A DNA stretch of 64,000 nt from Glutinoglossum americanum (taxonomy: Eukaryota > Ascomycota > Geoglossomycetes > Geoglossales > Geoglossaceae): NCBI GenBank assembly GCA_020080175.1, contig JAGHQL010000056.1:1-64000 (forward strand), given 5' to 3'. A model generated the notes under the pieces. The model worked only from the letters and a program-made list of their open reading frames with translations, did no database searches and was not told where the DNA came from. Each line of letters opens with the position of its first letter. Within the stretch, counting starts at the first letter, position 1. Shown piece by piece: positions 34,426 through 45,638 of this stretch. The position numbers and the translations under genes are program-made.

Positions 34426-37400
34426 TCACATCTCACCAGAATTTGCGCAGGGCATATTTGGGGAATCCGGGACATGACTTACTATTCTTACAATCAAGAA
34501 CCAAAGGGCACCAGCAAACTTGAACGAGGATAGACCAGCAACACTCCACAACACGACTTCCATGTAAATCCTCGTTTTTCTCTGTGCGTCTGAATTAGAC
34601 TTGAGGTTAAGCCTCTCTATGCCTGCCGTACCCAGGACGACAGCACATAGGGAGAAATTGCAAAGCATCCAGAACAGCACAACCGCGCTTCGGAAACCCT
34701 TGTAATAATCCTCCTGTTTCTCGCTCGCACTAGGTACCTTCTTCTCCTCAACAGCTTTGTTTTTGAAACGATCCAATTCCGCTTCGTATTGCGCATTGAG
34801 GTCACCATCATCGGTGGGGATATTAACAGCGATCTTGCCATCCGCTTTGATCACAGCACTTGGTAACTTTTCGGCCTTATCGTCCCCCTTGGTTCCCCAA
34901 GTGATGTCGTGTGTGTTACAAAATGCGTAGACGTTCAGAATGTTTATGTAGGTTGGCGTGAGAAGTAGGTATTGGATGAACTGCAGATAGGTCAGCTGGA
35001 TGGCAAGACCAGAGGGGGCTGGGCTATGGGCTATGTGAGAAGCACTTACGCTAGTGAACATATGCCAAGGGTCGAAGAACAGGAAGGACGCAAAAAACCA
35101 GAGTAGATAGGTCGATGCCAATGATACAATCAGCGAGAAGAAAAGCTGGTTCTTGACCAAATCCGATATGTTGAATTGGTGATCTGCTGTCTCTATCTGT
35201 ATGGATCTCACCGTGATATAGACAGCCGCGAAGGTTAGGTACCTGTTCGAAATTATTAGTACAGGCCCTGGGTAACGCCATTCAGGTTTCCACCAGGGTT
35301 CAAACGTCAGGACTACTTACATCATGATGACAACCCAAAAATACACCATCGACATATAGAATTTGTTCGATCCCTGGGGTCGATTACCCAACGCTAAGAC
35401 GAAGCACGTGAGAAGAGTTGCAAGGTATAGCCATTCAAATACTACTCCTAGGATGCCGCCAACGTTTTTGAGGAGTTCCTCTTGACCAAGAGAGGTCGTC
35501 AGGATTCGGAAAACAAGGAAGAAGTTGCCCTAGCAGATGTAAGTTACTCTCCTGGGCGTTGAAGGGATGGGAACCTACAATAGCGAACCAAGCGAAGAGC
35601 ATATTGAAGGCCTGATAGACAAACTCGATGAGAAACATTATCTTGCGTATGAAGCTATGATCGCTCCTGTATATCTGGTAGAAATGTGCTAGCGCATATA
35701 CAGCAGCGAAGAAACTCCCATTCAACCACCTTCGTCGTTGCAATATGAGTTCGGCCATGGTATCGGGAACATCCGTTTCACCGGTAGACGATTTGACGTA
35801 TTGCAGAATCCAATGACACCGACGCTTGGCGACGAGTTCAAAACAAAGGATACGGTCTTCCGCGAGGTACATGTTGGCAGTAAAGATGCCAGCGTTAGCT
35901 CCATGCATCTTCTCGCCAGCAAAGTACTTTTCCAGCGGTCCCTCTCCCTTAGCGTCGTTCTGAAGAGCAATATACCTGTATGCAGAAAAGGCACCAGGCA
36001 ATACCGTGATGAACCCAAACGCCGACTCGAGGGGCTTGTCGAGAATGTTGCTCATCTTGTACTCGAAGTTTTGCGTCGCAACGAGAGGGTTGAAGAGATT
36101 TTTGCCCCCTGGGCCCAGCATGGCTTTGATCTCTCCACAGGCTCCTCCACACATGGGCTCAAGGTCAAATGCTTTCCAAAGGTGGTAGATCGAGTCTCTT
36201 CCTGGTTTGGTCCCCGCGTCAATGAGGACACAAATGTTGGGATCAAGGACACTGCCGAACGCCTGGAAGAACCAGCGATGTGAGTTGATTTTCTTCTGAT
36301 TCTTTTCCTTCAGGCAGAATAGCATCTGCACTGGACAGCCTCCTTTTGGATTCAACTTGACCACGTCCTTCTTCACTTCGATGCCTACCTGGGTAGTGTA
36401 CTATCGATCTCTGTCAGTTTGCACTTGCAAGGTTATGTATCGAAGGGATATACCTCATAAAGATGGGCAGTAACGTCTTTGCCGTTAACCTGCTGCTTGG
36501 CGATTCCATCTTGATAAACGCCCATCCCTGCTAATACAGCTCTGGTTCTCGGGTTAATCTTGGCACGGCCATCGCTGACTACACAGACTACAATCTTCTT
36601 CCAAGCCTCCTTGCCCCAAGTTGTGCTGCTATTTCTCCCGCACATGTACTCGATGTTCTTGAAAACGCCACTCATTGTTCGGGCGAAGAGCACATCATCT
36701 TCATTGTACATGGTCACCACGATAAAGAGTTCAGTATGTCTAGGTTTGGCAAACAGCCTCTGGCGTAGTGTGAACCCTTCCGAGCGGAAGTGTTCAGGAT
36801 CGCAGGTGGCAGCTGAATAGCGCATATGGGTGAACTCATCTCGTTCCGGTGGCGGTGCATGATCTACCATGCTGAGGAGCCTGGGGGGAATGGGACAGTC
36901 CAGTACAAGATTGCCTTGAAACAACTGCACTTCTTTGACAGTCTTCCATCGATGTATGGGCTTTGGGCTTGGAGTCGGCTTTGGTTCGATAGATTCGCCA
37001 GGACCGTCCTGCTGACCAGAGCCTGCTCGGTTCGGACGCTGGAGGATAGGCTGCTGATCGTCATCATAGTATCGAGATTGATTGGTATTATATTCTGTTA
37101 GGGGATGTCCATATGTTGGATTGTAATAAGGATCGTGGTCATCTTCAGGGGAGACAGGGTAGTTATGCTCCTCATAACCATACCGTTGTGAAGGTGGTGC
37201 TGCCTCGTACTGGTCATTATGATTGTAAGAGTGGGAGACGTTTTCGACCGAGTACTGCAGTTTACAACAACACTATCAGCAATGGCCATTTACCGTGGTC
37301 CGCTACCAAATTTTTATGATTCCCTGAATGCTAAAGAATATAGTATAGGGTGAAACCGGAGAGTAGGACTCACCGTGGGTTGCGCCGCTAATCGGTCCTC

Positions 37401-37767
37401 AGGACCTGTGGGTATTTCTAGATGTCCATATCCTTGCAGTGGTTGACCAGGCGATGGCGTTCGACCACGCCTTGGGTCCATGGTCGGGGAATGTGGTTCT
37501 TCGTCGCCAGGCCGACCAGAAAAGGCTGTGGGAAAATAAGAAGGTTAGATGGCTTGGCTGGAGAAACGGATGTGTAAAGTTGAAGATATGAGTTTAAGGG
37601 TCTCCTGTCGCCAGTTAAGAGGATAACGTGGTAGGAACATGAAACTCGACGGATGTACACGACGGGACGAAATTACAGGACGGGCGAACGTGGGGAGAGG
37701 GAGATCTGGTTGCGGTCGCAAAAAGCATGATGGAAATGTACGTACCTAGTCTACTGTACGACGACAT
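34426..37767 (-). CDS. Chitin synthase, class I/II
   Basis: A plasma-membrane GT2 enzyme that polymerises UDP-GlcNAc into chitin. The first exon is 22 nt (MSSYSRL), then a disordered Tyr/Asp-rich N-terminus, the chitin synthase N-terminal region ([33 protein letters not shown]), the catalytic core ([76 protein letters not shown]), the acceptor-site motif [10 protein letters not shown] and the product-site [12 protein letters not shown]. Several membrane helices follow, ending ALWFLIVRI. About six introns are implied. The last residues are uncertain, because a GTAAGT directly after IVRI could be another donor. Subclass I versus II was not resolved. Confidence 0.93.
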
Positions 37768-38661
37768 GTTGAAAGGAACCCCGGTAGCCCCAGATTAGAC
37801 CTGCTGATCAAAGAGTCTAAATTGCTATTGTGGAAATGACCCAACAGTGAATCGGATAGGGTGCAGTAGAGTAGAGTGTGTGTGGTGTAAGGAGCGAATC
37901 CAGAGAAAGGGATGTTAATTCGTAGGATTGTTTCAGGAGATGACGGCAGTTGGAAGTGAATGCCTCAGGGGTTGAGCGAAGTTATTAGTGTCCCAAGAGT
38001 ATTGTTATTTACTTGGTACTTGGCTCAGCCACAAACGACGCGCGCTTGTATGTTGTACGGAGTCTGCCTGACACTTGGAGCGAGCCCAGCATTAGCCACA
38101 TGGCGGAGCGCAATATACGGGGTAAAAAGCCTGAAGCTCTAATTCACAGCGACGACAACGGCCCGCAAGCCCAACATCGCGTAGCTGGCTGATTCGCCCT
38201 TTTGACTTCACTGCGCCACGCTCAAGAATAGCAACAACACTACGTGTATGCGTCGATCAACATTTGAGGAGCTGAGACGCACCAATTACCACAACGTGTT
38301 ACTACTAGTGGCAACCAGAGTGCTGTACCAGGTCTTTAGCTAAGAACTTAACCTCGCGAGCCATGGGAACTGGATGGGCCTGTTGCGCACGGAAGACGGA
38401 GTGGCTTTGAGGAGATCCTCAGCCGCTGTTCGCTAACGCGGATGACATGGTATCCGACGGGGATCGTTGGAACCCGTCTCATTCAGCCTTCCAGTCGCGA
38501 GCTCTTCGCACAAAGAAGACCATATGTGCAGTATTATTGGCCGTGGTGTTTAGCTCCACAAAACGCCGTAACACGTGACTGCTTATCCGACCTGATAATG
38601 GAATATTTGACACCGAGCATATAGCATTACTCCCTCGCTGGAACGACCTTCTGCCCCAATC
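37768..38661. other. Divergent promoter region (chitin synthase / LMW-PTP)
   Basis: Non-coding on present evidence. Frames are about 60 codons and lack signatures. It must carry both promoters. Confidence 0.45.
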
Positions 38662-39266
38662 ATGTCTTCGTCCGCGGAGCCCACTTCAAAGCCGGTTTCA
38701 ATTCTCTTTGTTTGCCTAGGCAACTATTGTAACATGTCTCCTTCCTTTTAGCTTGTCAGTCGCAAACTAAATCTCCATCAGGCCGTTCCCCAATGGCGGA
38801 AGCCTACTTCCACTTTCTTGTGCAGACGCACCCCTCTCTCAGCGCTAGGATCTCCCAGCTAGACTCCGCAGGCACGACTGATTATCACAGCGGCTCGTCT
38901 CCTGATCCACGCACCCTGTCCGCATTGCGCTCCAAAGGGATAGAGTCCTACAAGCACACTGCCCGTCAGATCGCCGCGAATGACTTTGTTGATTTCGACT
39001 ACATCCTCGCCATGGATAATTCCAATTTGCGAGATCTTCAGCGAATGCAGAAAAGAGCTCTTGAGAGGAACCCAACTCTTAAGCAGCCTGAGAGGAAACT
39101 CGGACAGGTGCGGTTGTTTGGCGAAGGAAGAGGTGGAGATGAGCAGGTGGGAGATCCGTATTACGGCGGGGATGAGGGCTTTGAGGAGTGCTTTGCACAA
39201 ATAGAACGATTTGCATTGGGGTTTGTTAGAGAAGCCTGTGAATGGGAGGGTGAAGAGGTAAAATAG
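38662..39266 (+). CDS. LTP1: Low-molecular-weight protein tyrosine phosphatase
   Basis: A 183-aa cytosolic phosphatase from exons 38662-38728 and 38782-39266. The active-site P-loop CLGNYCRSP is assembled across the intron, giving the nucleophile Cys and binding Arg of the C-x5-R motif. FDYILAMDNSNLRDLQRM is the usual family motif, and the general-acid Asp is in GDPYYGGDEGFEECF. Length is a little above the family norm (about 160). Yeast Ltp1 and fission yeast Stp1 are the expected relatives. Confidence 0.93.
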
Positions 39267-39942
39267 GCAAAAGATAGTGCTTTTGGTATAATGGGATGCG
39301 AAGCGTTTGCATTTTACTTCATCTATAGAAAATCATGCGGCCTTCGTGACCTGAGTACGCCTCATAGACGCATAAGATAGGCTGCTGTATAGCTGTGTTG
39401 AGCAACCCTATGAAGAAACAACGTTGCCGGCAAATCGAGAATCCATCATACGCCGCATCAGCGAAGGAAATAAACCACAGACAGAGTGGCACATCACCAG
39501 AGATTCCTGTAACCTTTTTGTGTTCTGCAAAAAAGAATAGAGGCATATAATCATTGGATCATCGCGCCAGCTTCGCCTTCTCTAGCTGATTAGGGTGATA
39601 ACCGCTGCCTTCTGCAGAGGGCTATAAAGGAATGCTACACGGAGGCCTTCCAAATACGAGAGCGATCTCAGTGCTGTGGATCTAATCTTTTCATATTTAC
39701 CAAAGAGTGAAACAAGTATCATGTAGAAAGAAAATGGAATTTTCGGCTGAACAACCGTAAGGAAAATAAAACGAAAATGGAGGGGCTGCTGTACTAGGAT
39801 GCACGAATGACTCACAAAGGTGTGCCGTGCCAAAGAGGTAGGAAAGTAGCCATGAGTATAGGCCTACTGCATGCTGTTAAAATATCCAAAGATAAGCATG
39901 GACATCCATCTTTCAACCTCCATTCCATCATCACCCGAGGAA
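39267..39942. other. Convergent intergenic region
   Basis: Between LMW-PTP (+) and RTF1 (-). Nothing recognised beyond presumed 3' untranslated sequence. Confidence 0.4.
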
Positions 39943-42099
39943 TTACAACTCGATGTCTATCCCAAAATCCATTGCCGCAAGATAGTCGTCATCAGTGAGA
40001 GGACGCGAGATCGTAGGAAGCCCACTAGTAGTGGTCCTCCGGTTCGGGAGGGGTGCCACTGGTGTTCCACTCCTCTGCGGTGTACCCGCGGTTGGGGTTC
40101 CAGTAGCATGGGCGGGCGTCGCAGCCCTGCTATTATCGCTCATTCCATCCCCGAACAAGTCATCTTTCTTGAATGGTGCAAGGGCGTCAGCGTTGGCATC
40201 ATAGTGGACCTTGGCTCTGGTTTTGACCCGCTTAAATGAATCAGGTAGCGCTTCTCCTCTCGCAACAGCCGCCTGGGCTTTCATATCTTCGCGCCTCTCC
40301 CGAATCTGGGCCTTCCTCACGGATTCGGCATTTGCCTTTCGATTTCTACGATTGATTTCTGCGAGGCGGTCTTGCTGGCCTTTTTCCTTGGGTTTGACCG
40401 GAGAGTGTGTGAGTGAGGTGCCGAATGCGAGTTTCGGTCCTTCGAGTGCAGCGAGCTCAGCGTCGCATTTTGCAACCTCGGCTTCCTCTCCGCGCTGAAC
40501 GGCTTCTTCGCGGCGGCTCTTGATCATGTTGCGTTCTATGGGGAGAAGCCGCTGCTGGATAGCGCCTGAACGCTTGAGCTTTTCAGCAATCTCAGCTTCG
40601 GTCCACGAGCGATGAATAAGCCCATCAATATCCTTCGTTTTGCGAATCAGGAAGGCCTTCGTGGGCATAGTGCCAGACTCGAATTCCAGAACCTTTCTGT
40701 ACCGCTCAAGCTCCGCCTAAGACACTTAGGACGAGACACCAATAGGATACTTTGGAGAAGGAAAACCTACATCGGTGATTCTCCCATTGGAACAGGCAAT
40801 AAATGGCCACTCCTTCTGGGCCTTCCCATGTGCGCATACAGCATATTGGTCAGTAACAAAATTACTGTTGTTCGCACCAACCATTGCGTATGGCCTGCCT
40901 TTGCTGAAGCCTTCGTGGGTGTCAGCTAGCCCTCATTATCAAACTCAAAGTAGCTTCGCTAACCTTTGATATGGGCCAACCTGTAGACGTTCTGTCGTGT
41001 TTGCTTATCCTCGCCAATGCAAACCCTTGCGAAGCAGTTTACAATTGCATCTTCAAAACCAGGGTAAAAGCACACTTCTGCAAAGTTCCCACTCCCGACC
41101 TTGCACCTTTCGAAATCATGAAGGTTTGGCTGCGGGTCGCCCCGTGCATCGGACCGCGATACCTCTATGGTTGGGGCGGTCTCCTTGTCGCCTGCCCACT
41201 CAACTTCGCTATCCCCTTCAGCATCACGATCGGAGTAGCCGTCGTCATCAGGACGTTTGCCTTTCTTTTTAGGTTTTCCCTTAGGATCTTCATCACGCTT
41301 CCTCTGTTCATTATGTACTCCTCGCTGCTCTCTTTGGCGTTTATATTCTTGTAGTGCTCCCGATGTCTCACCCTCCTTTCTTCCCCCCAAGGTAGTCTTC
41401 TGTCTAGAACTCTTCCTACGATTTTCATCTTCCGGGTCAGTGGTGGGGGCCTTTCTCTTTTTTCGTTCGAGCGCTTTGCCTTCCTCTCTAGCTCTGTCCT
41501 TCAGCAGCTGTCGCAGATAGCGATTTTGCTGCTCTTGTTCTAGCTGCGAAGCACGCTCTGCGAGTATCTGTTCGCGCTTGATTTCAGGAAGTGTTAGAAT
41601 CTCCATTTTGTCGACTTCAGATTTGTACTTGTTCTCGATAGGAAATAGAGGGGCATCTTCATCGATATCCTCGGGGGATGAGTCTGAATCAGATTCTGAC
41701 ATTGGCGCAGAATGGAGTGAAGAGTGAGGCGAAGGAGGTGCGGAGCTTGAGGATCTGCGAGCTCATGAGGTTAGATACCTTCAATCTTATATACTATAGA
41801 GCGCTTAAAGATAGCACTGAGCTAGTTGGTAACACTTACGCTTCTCCATCTTCTGGACTATCGTCTTTCTTTCTCTTTTTGGCGTCGGTCTGGATAACTC
41901 CATCAGACTCATGCACATTATTCACCCTCTCAATGCTAGGCATTGGAGATGTAGACCTCTTGCGTTTGCTGGCTGGACTTGCTGGTTTCGTAGCTGGAGG
42001 GGATTCTGGTTTGGTGACAGTAGCATTCTCGTTAGCGGTCTCTTCTCCAGTGGATTCGTCACCGGCAAGAGCGAGAATGTCGGCATCGATATCGGCCAT
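39943..42099 (-). CDS. RTF1: RTF1, Paf1 complex subunit with Plus3 domain
   Basis: Nuclear transcription-elongation factor, part of or associated with Paf1C, which promotes H2B ubiquitination. The first exon encodes an acidic start (MADIDADILALAG) and a basic/Ser-Pro segment. The second has MSESDSDSSPEDIDEDAPLF, Glu/Arg-rich helices (EIKREQILAERASQLEQEQQ) and the charged DGYSDRDAEGDSEVEWA. The Plus3 domain follows: DFERCKVGSGNFAEVCFYPGFEDAIVNCFARV, YRLAHIKGFSKGRPYAM, then LERYRKVLEFE. The C-terminal part has long basic helices (RLAEINRRNRKANAESVRKAQIRERR) and ends DYLAAMDFGIDIEL. Four exons are implied. It is divergent from COQ7 across ~500 nt. Confidence 0.93.
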
Positions 42100-42598
42100 C
42101 TTGGGTGAATGTTATTCACTTAGTTCCACTGAAGGAATATTTTGTGAATCGAAGCGAAGATTGGGACGGTCTTGTGGGTTGAAAGACAAATCGCTCAAGA
42201 AAGTTAAGTGAAGTAGACAGAAAAGCTGATGGATGAAAAACACAAAACGTGCTGAGGATTAGGCAATGAGGCTGAGTTGACCACGGGGAGCGTTATATGA
42301 GGGAGCAGCGTCAGATGGTGAGAGCGTGGACGGGTGAAGGAGAGTTGAGCGAGGATCTGAAATGCGGCGGCTTGCGGCTCAAAATAATGCCCAGCCATCA
42401 TAATTGTGGTTGGCTATTTGGAGTTTAGCTGTTGCCGAGGGGCTGGCAAACTTAAGCGAAACAATTTGTCTCGGATGTCCCCGGTCTTGACATTATCGGA
42501 GATGGAGCATAGCAGTTGCCGATTCAGTTTCTAATCCTCAGCGACCTGCCCTAGTCATTCTCTGTAGCTTCCCACTTTCCCTGTTTCACGCTTCGGCG
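42100..42598. other. Divergent promoter region (RTF1 / COQ7)
   Basis: No frame of note. Should contain both promoters; no specific site can be supported. Confidence 0.45.
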
Positions 42599-43420
42599 AT
42601 GGGTGCCACAGTACCGCGAAGAATGGCCTTGAGTGCTGTGATCCGGAGATTTCCTGCCCCAAGCATCGTATGGTCCCAGCGTAAATGTCGCTGGGTCTCA
42701 ACTGCAGCTGAATCACGGTTAGAGACAGTGGCTAATTCTCCTAAAGTGCCTTTGAGAAGAGAGGACCGAGATTTCCTCGATAGCGCAGTACGTTTGTCTG
42801 TAATGTAATGGATCGCCATCTGATGGAGCCTTCAGCTTCGAGTCAACCAAGCCGGTGAACTCGCCGCGACTCTCATCTACAAGGCTCAAATGCCTCTGCT
42901 TTCGCGCGCCCACCCACACCTTCGCCCTCTAATGAAGCACATGTATGACCAAGAGGCTGGTCATTTTTCTACGTTCAATAGCCTCCTAGCACGGCACCGT
43001 GTTCGGCCAACGGCTCTATATCCTGTCTGGCGGCTTGCCGCAACGGTGCTTGGGTGGAGCACGGGAATGATGGGCCGAGAAGCAGCAATGGCGTGTACAG
43101 AGGCGGTAGAAACAGAGATTGGAGACCATTACAATGGGCAAGTGCGCTTGTTGCTGAAGATGATCGGGGAGATGGAAGCAAGGGGCGAAGAAGTGAGCGA
43201 AGAAATAAGACACCTGGTGGACACAGTGAGAAGGATTAGAGACGAGGAGCTAGAACAGTGAGTACTTTGAGAGGGTGCTGGCTGGATGGTTACTGATGGC
43301 AACTCTAGTCTTGATCATGCGGTAGAAAACGACGCGAAGAAAGCTGATGGTCATGGGGTTCTTACGAGTGCCATAAGAGGAGGCTGTAGAACTGCTATAT
43401 GGATCAGCGAGCGTGTATAG
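42599..43420 (+). CDS. COQ7: COQ7, 5-demethoxyubiquinone hydroxylase
   Basis: A 240-aa mitochondrial inner-membrane di-iron hydroxylase that makes the penultimate intermediate of ubiquinone. Exons 42599-42787, 42836-43257 and 43309-43420 keep phase. The first exon is a basic, Arg/Ser-rich mitochondrial presequence (RRMALSAVIRRFPAPS). Iron ligands are visible: Glu in RVNQAGELAATLIYKAQ, E-x-x-H in YDQEAGHFSTF, Glu/His in EAVETEIGDHYNGQ, and E-x-x-H in DEELEHLDHAVEN, the last completed across the second intron. It ends TAIWISERV, close to family ends. A stable hairpin sits just after the stop. Confidence 0.95.
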
Positions 43421-44097
43421 GCTCTCTATTCCATGAGCAGCTTCGGCTGCTCCCTTTAAAATAAGCATAATTCCACTAGCCCTTGTGTAATAGCATTTAG
43501 GCTGCTCTGTCTAAATGACTAAACGGCATGATCCTCGCTCTATATGTCGACTTTGAATTTCTCAATATAGATATTAAATGCCAATTATTCATTACCTGGG
43601 CTTAAACATCATGAGCCTTTGACACCATACACCCTCACCCGAGATTCGTCCGCGAACTATGTCTACTGGATTTCAAGTAGAGATCAAGATTACCACAGCT
43701 CCTTTGGAAGTTTGTAGGTGCCGTAAGACCAATGACAAGCTCACTACCGGCAGGCAGGTCGGATCTCCATCCAAATAGCTCGGGAGATTCTCAACCCGGC
43801 AACGAAATACTAATGTGATACTTCACGAGAACCTAGATACGGAACAGGTGTGTAAAAGCGATATGATTCAAGCCGATTACGGCCGCGATCTGACAAGGGA
43901 TCATCAGGGCTAGCCCTCAAATTCGCTTTTGATCCCTAGGTAGCCTATTCTAGAGTGATTCCCAATTAATGTCACATTTTACTTGAGCTTGGAGTTTTAA
44001 CTCTAATTGTGAATTTGGTTTGATGTGGGAGGCGTTTCGATCTCCCGATGATGCTTGATTAGCACCAGCTCATATAGTGAGAATGGGTTCGCTCGCA
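43421..44097. other. Convergent intergenic region with hairpin
   Basis: Contains a perfect 7-bp stem with a TTCG loop at 43435-43452 (listed separately). The rest shows no gene or repeat. Confidence 0.45.
43435..43452 (+). promoter_or_regulatory. C(UUCG)G hairpin in COQ7 3' untranslated region
   Basis: GAGCAGC, loop TTCG, GCTGCTC: a perfect 7-bp stem closed by a C-G pair around UUCG, the most stable known tetraloop type. It begins 14 nt after the COQ7 stop. Function is unknown; stabilisation or 3'-end processing is possible. Confidence 0.5.
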
Positions 44098-45363
44098 TTA
44101 ATGACCATTACTGCTACTGTCGGAGTTCCTGCCATCATCGCTGCCGCCGACTTCAGAATTCGAGTGGGCACTGCCGCCGCTACCGCCGCTACCGCTGCTG
44201 GACGAGTTGGAACTATTAAAGCTGGAAGACGAATCCGATTCGTCAGATGAGCCTTCAGAAGAATCTGATTCTGAAAATTCTGTACTGCTTGAGCTTGATG
44301 AGCTGGAGTCGCTGCTCTCCTTGCTATCCCCAGAAAATGTCCTCTTCTTGCGTTTCCGCCCTCGGCTCTCCGCCAACTCGTTATCCAACTTTAGTCCCTT
44401 CCGGCTGTCTATGCCCGCAACTATGCCGTTGGCTCCAGCTGCGGGGGCGATATCTCCGCCAACGTCCCCAAGCGCCGACAGAAGCCAAGCGGCCCGCAGG
44501 ACCTTCCCGCCTACATCCACTATAGAGCCTTCCACCTGGGCGCTCTCACCAGTCTCTTCAACTTTGATCTTCTCTGCGGCCTCCCTAACCCGAATCCTAG
44601 CACCTTGACCCTGCAAACCCCCAATATAGTCTCTTAAAGCTTCATTGTAATCGGCCGGTATCTTGTCAAAGTCGAACAAGTGCTTGAGCAGGTAGCTTTG
44701 TTTTGCTTTGTTGAACTTCCAATTATCTCTAGAGTGGTGGTGATCCAGGAGGTAGACGATCGCTGAATGCGTGTGTACGCCATTCATGCTCGAAGCCAGT
44801 CGCGGGGGCCGGTGTGCTGTCCGCCCATCCTTTCCTCTTCTTTGTCCTTGGGTTTCCTGTGGTCTCTTATTATCCCCTATATCTGGCTCACCGTGAATCA
44901 CTCCGAACCTGAAGGCTTTCACAATTTCCCCCGCTTGAAATCCGGGGTCCTCAGCGTTCTGCTCGGAAACCCAAGCATTGAAGAGTTGCTTGACGCTGTC
45001 ACCATCTTCAGCTTTTGTTTCCGGAGTGAATGTGACGGACTTCTGCTTTCTAAGGTGGGGCGTCGAAGAAGGGGGATGAGTGGAGGTGCTGCTCGGAGCC
45101 CGAGACAACTTCACCAGTGGATCAGTTGCCATTGGCTGCAAGGCTGACAGTCTGGATTTTTTTGACGGTGAAGCTGAGTGAAGATCGCCGACAGCTGCTT
45201 CGCGCGCTGTTCGCTTTGCCTTCTTGTCATCCCGTCCAATTTGAGTTGTGCCATTGACACACCCGGGGACTTCGTTCTCCGAGAACTTGAGCTTCAGTCC
45301 TATTCTTCTCCATGCAGGGACGTGCTGTGCGCCATGGCCAACGATCGTCAATTGGGGGTACAT
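44098..45363 (-). CDS. WKF-domain protein (C7orf50 family)
   Basis: A single-exon nuclear or nucleolar-type protein of about 421 aa. The N-terminal part is basic and disordered (DDKKAKRTAREAA, KSVTFTPETKAED). The WKF domain (PF10180) is AIVYLLDHHHSRDNWKFNKAKQSYLLKHLFDFDKIPADYNEALRDYIGG in sense, with the key residues Trp-Lys-Phe, KQ and DKIP visible. A helical stretch (ARIRVREAAEKI) follows, then a basic patch (GRKRKKRTFSGD) and a long Ser/Asp/Glu-rich tail. The human relative C7orf50 is nucleolar; the function is not established. Start chosen at MYPQLTI. The frame extends 8 codons further upstream without an ATG. Confidence 0.8.
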   Translation of the reverse strand: MYPQLTIVGHGAQHVPAWRRIGLKLKFSENEVPGCVNGTTQIGRDDKKAKRTAREAAVGDLHSASPSKKSRLSALQPMATDPLVKLSRAPSSTSTHPPSSTPHLRKQKSVTFTPETKAEDGDSVKQLFNAWVSEQNAEDPGFQAGEIVKAFRFGVIHGEPDIGDNKRPQETQGQRRGKDGRTAHRPPRLASSMNGVHTHSAIVYLLDHHHSRDNWKFNKAKQSYLLKHLFDFDKIPADYNEALRDYIGGLQGQGARIRVREAAEKIKVEETGESAQVEGSIVDVGGKVLRAAWLLSALGDVGGDIAPAAGANGIVAGIDSRKGLKLDNELAESRGRKRKKRTFSGDSKESSDSSSSSSSSTEFSESDSSEGSSDESDSSSSFNSSNSSSSGSGGSGGSAHSNSEVGGSDDGRNSDSSSNGH

Positions 45364-45638
45364 TAAGCGTACCGCCCAATGTTGCACACGGGACAGCTGC
45401 CTGCGTAGTGGATTGAGCGAAAAAATTAATGCTTGTTGCTCTAAGAAAATTGTTTCAATAAAAGCCTATGTTTTGTGGATGATGACTAAGGGATCTTGGC
45501 GCCCAAGGCACGAATCTCACACGCGTATCCGGAGCTTCTCCTGTAACAAACTGTTGTCGCCAGCTAACCTTCCCTACGACCCGGTTTCTAATCCATCAAT
45601 TCAGCTTCGCCTTTGAGTGGACCTAAATTCTCGCAAAG

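Noticed and set aside
15400-43420. Possible secondary-metabolite cluster (SDR, methyltransferase, MFS, oxygenase, deaminase)
   Set aside because: No polyketide synthase, peptide synthetase or terpene cyclase is present, and the genes are interleaved with housekeeping genes.
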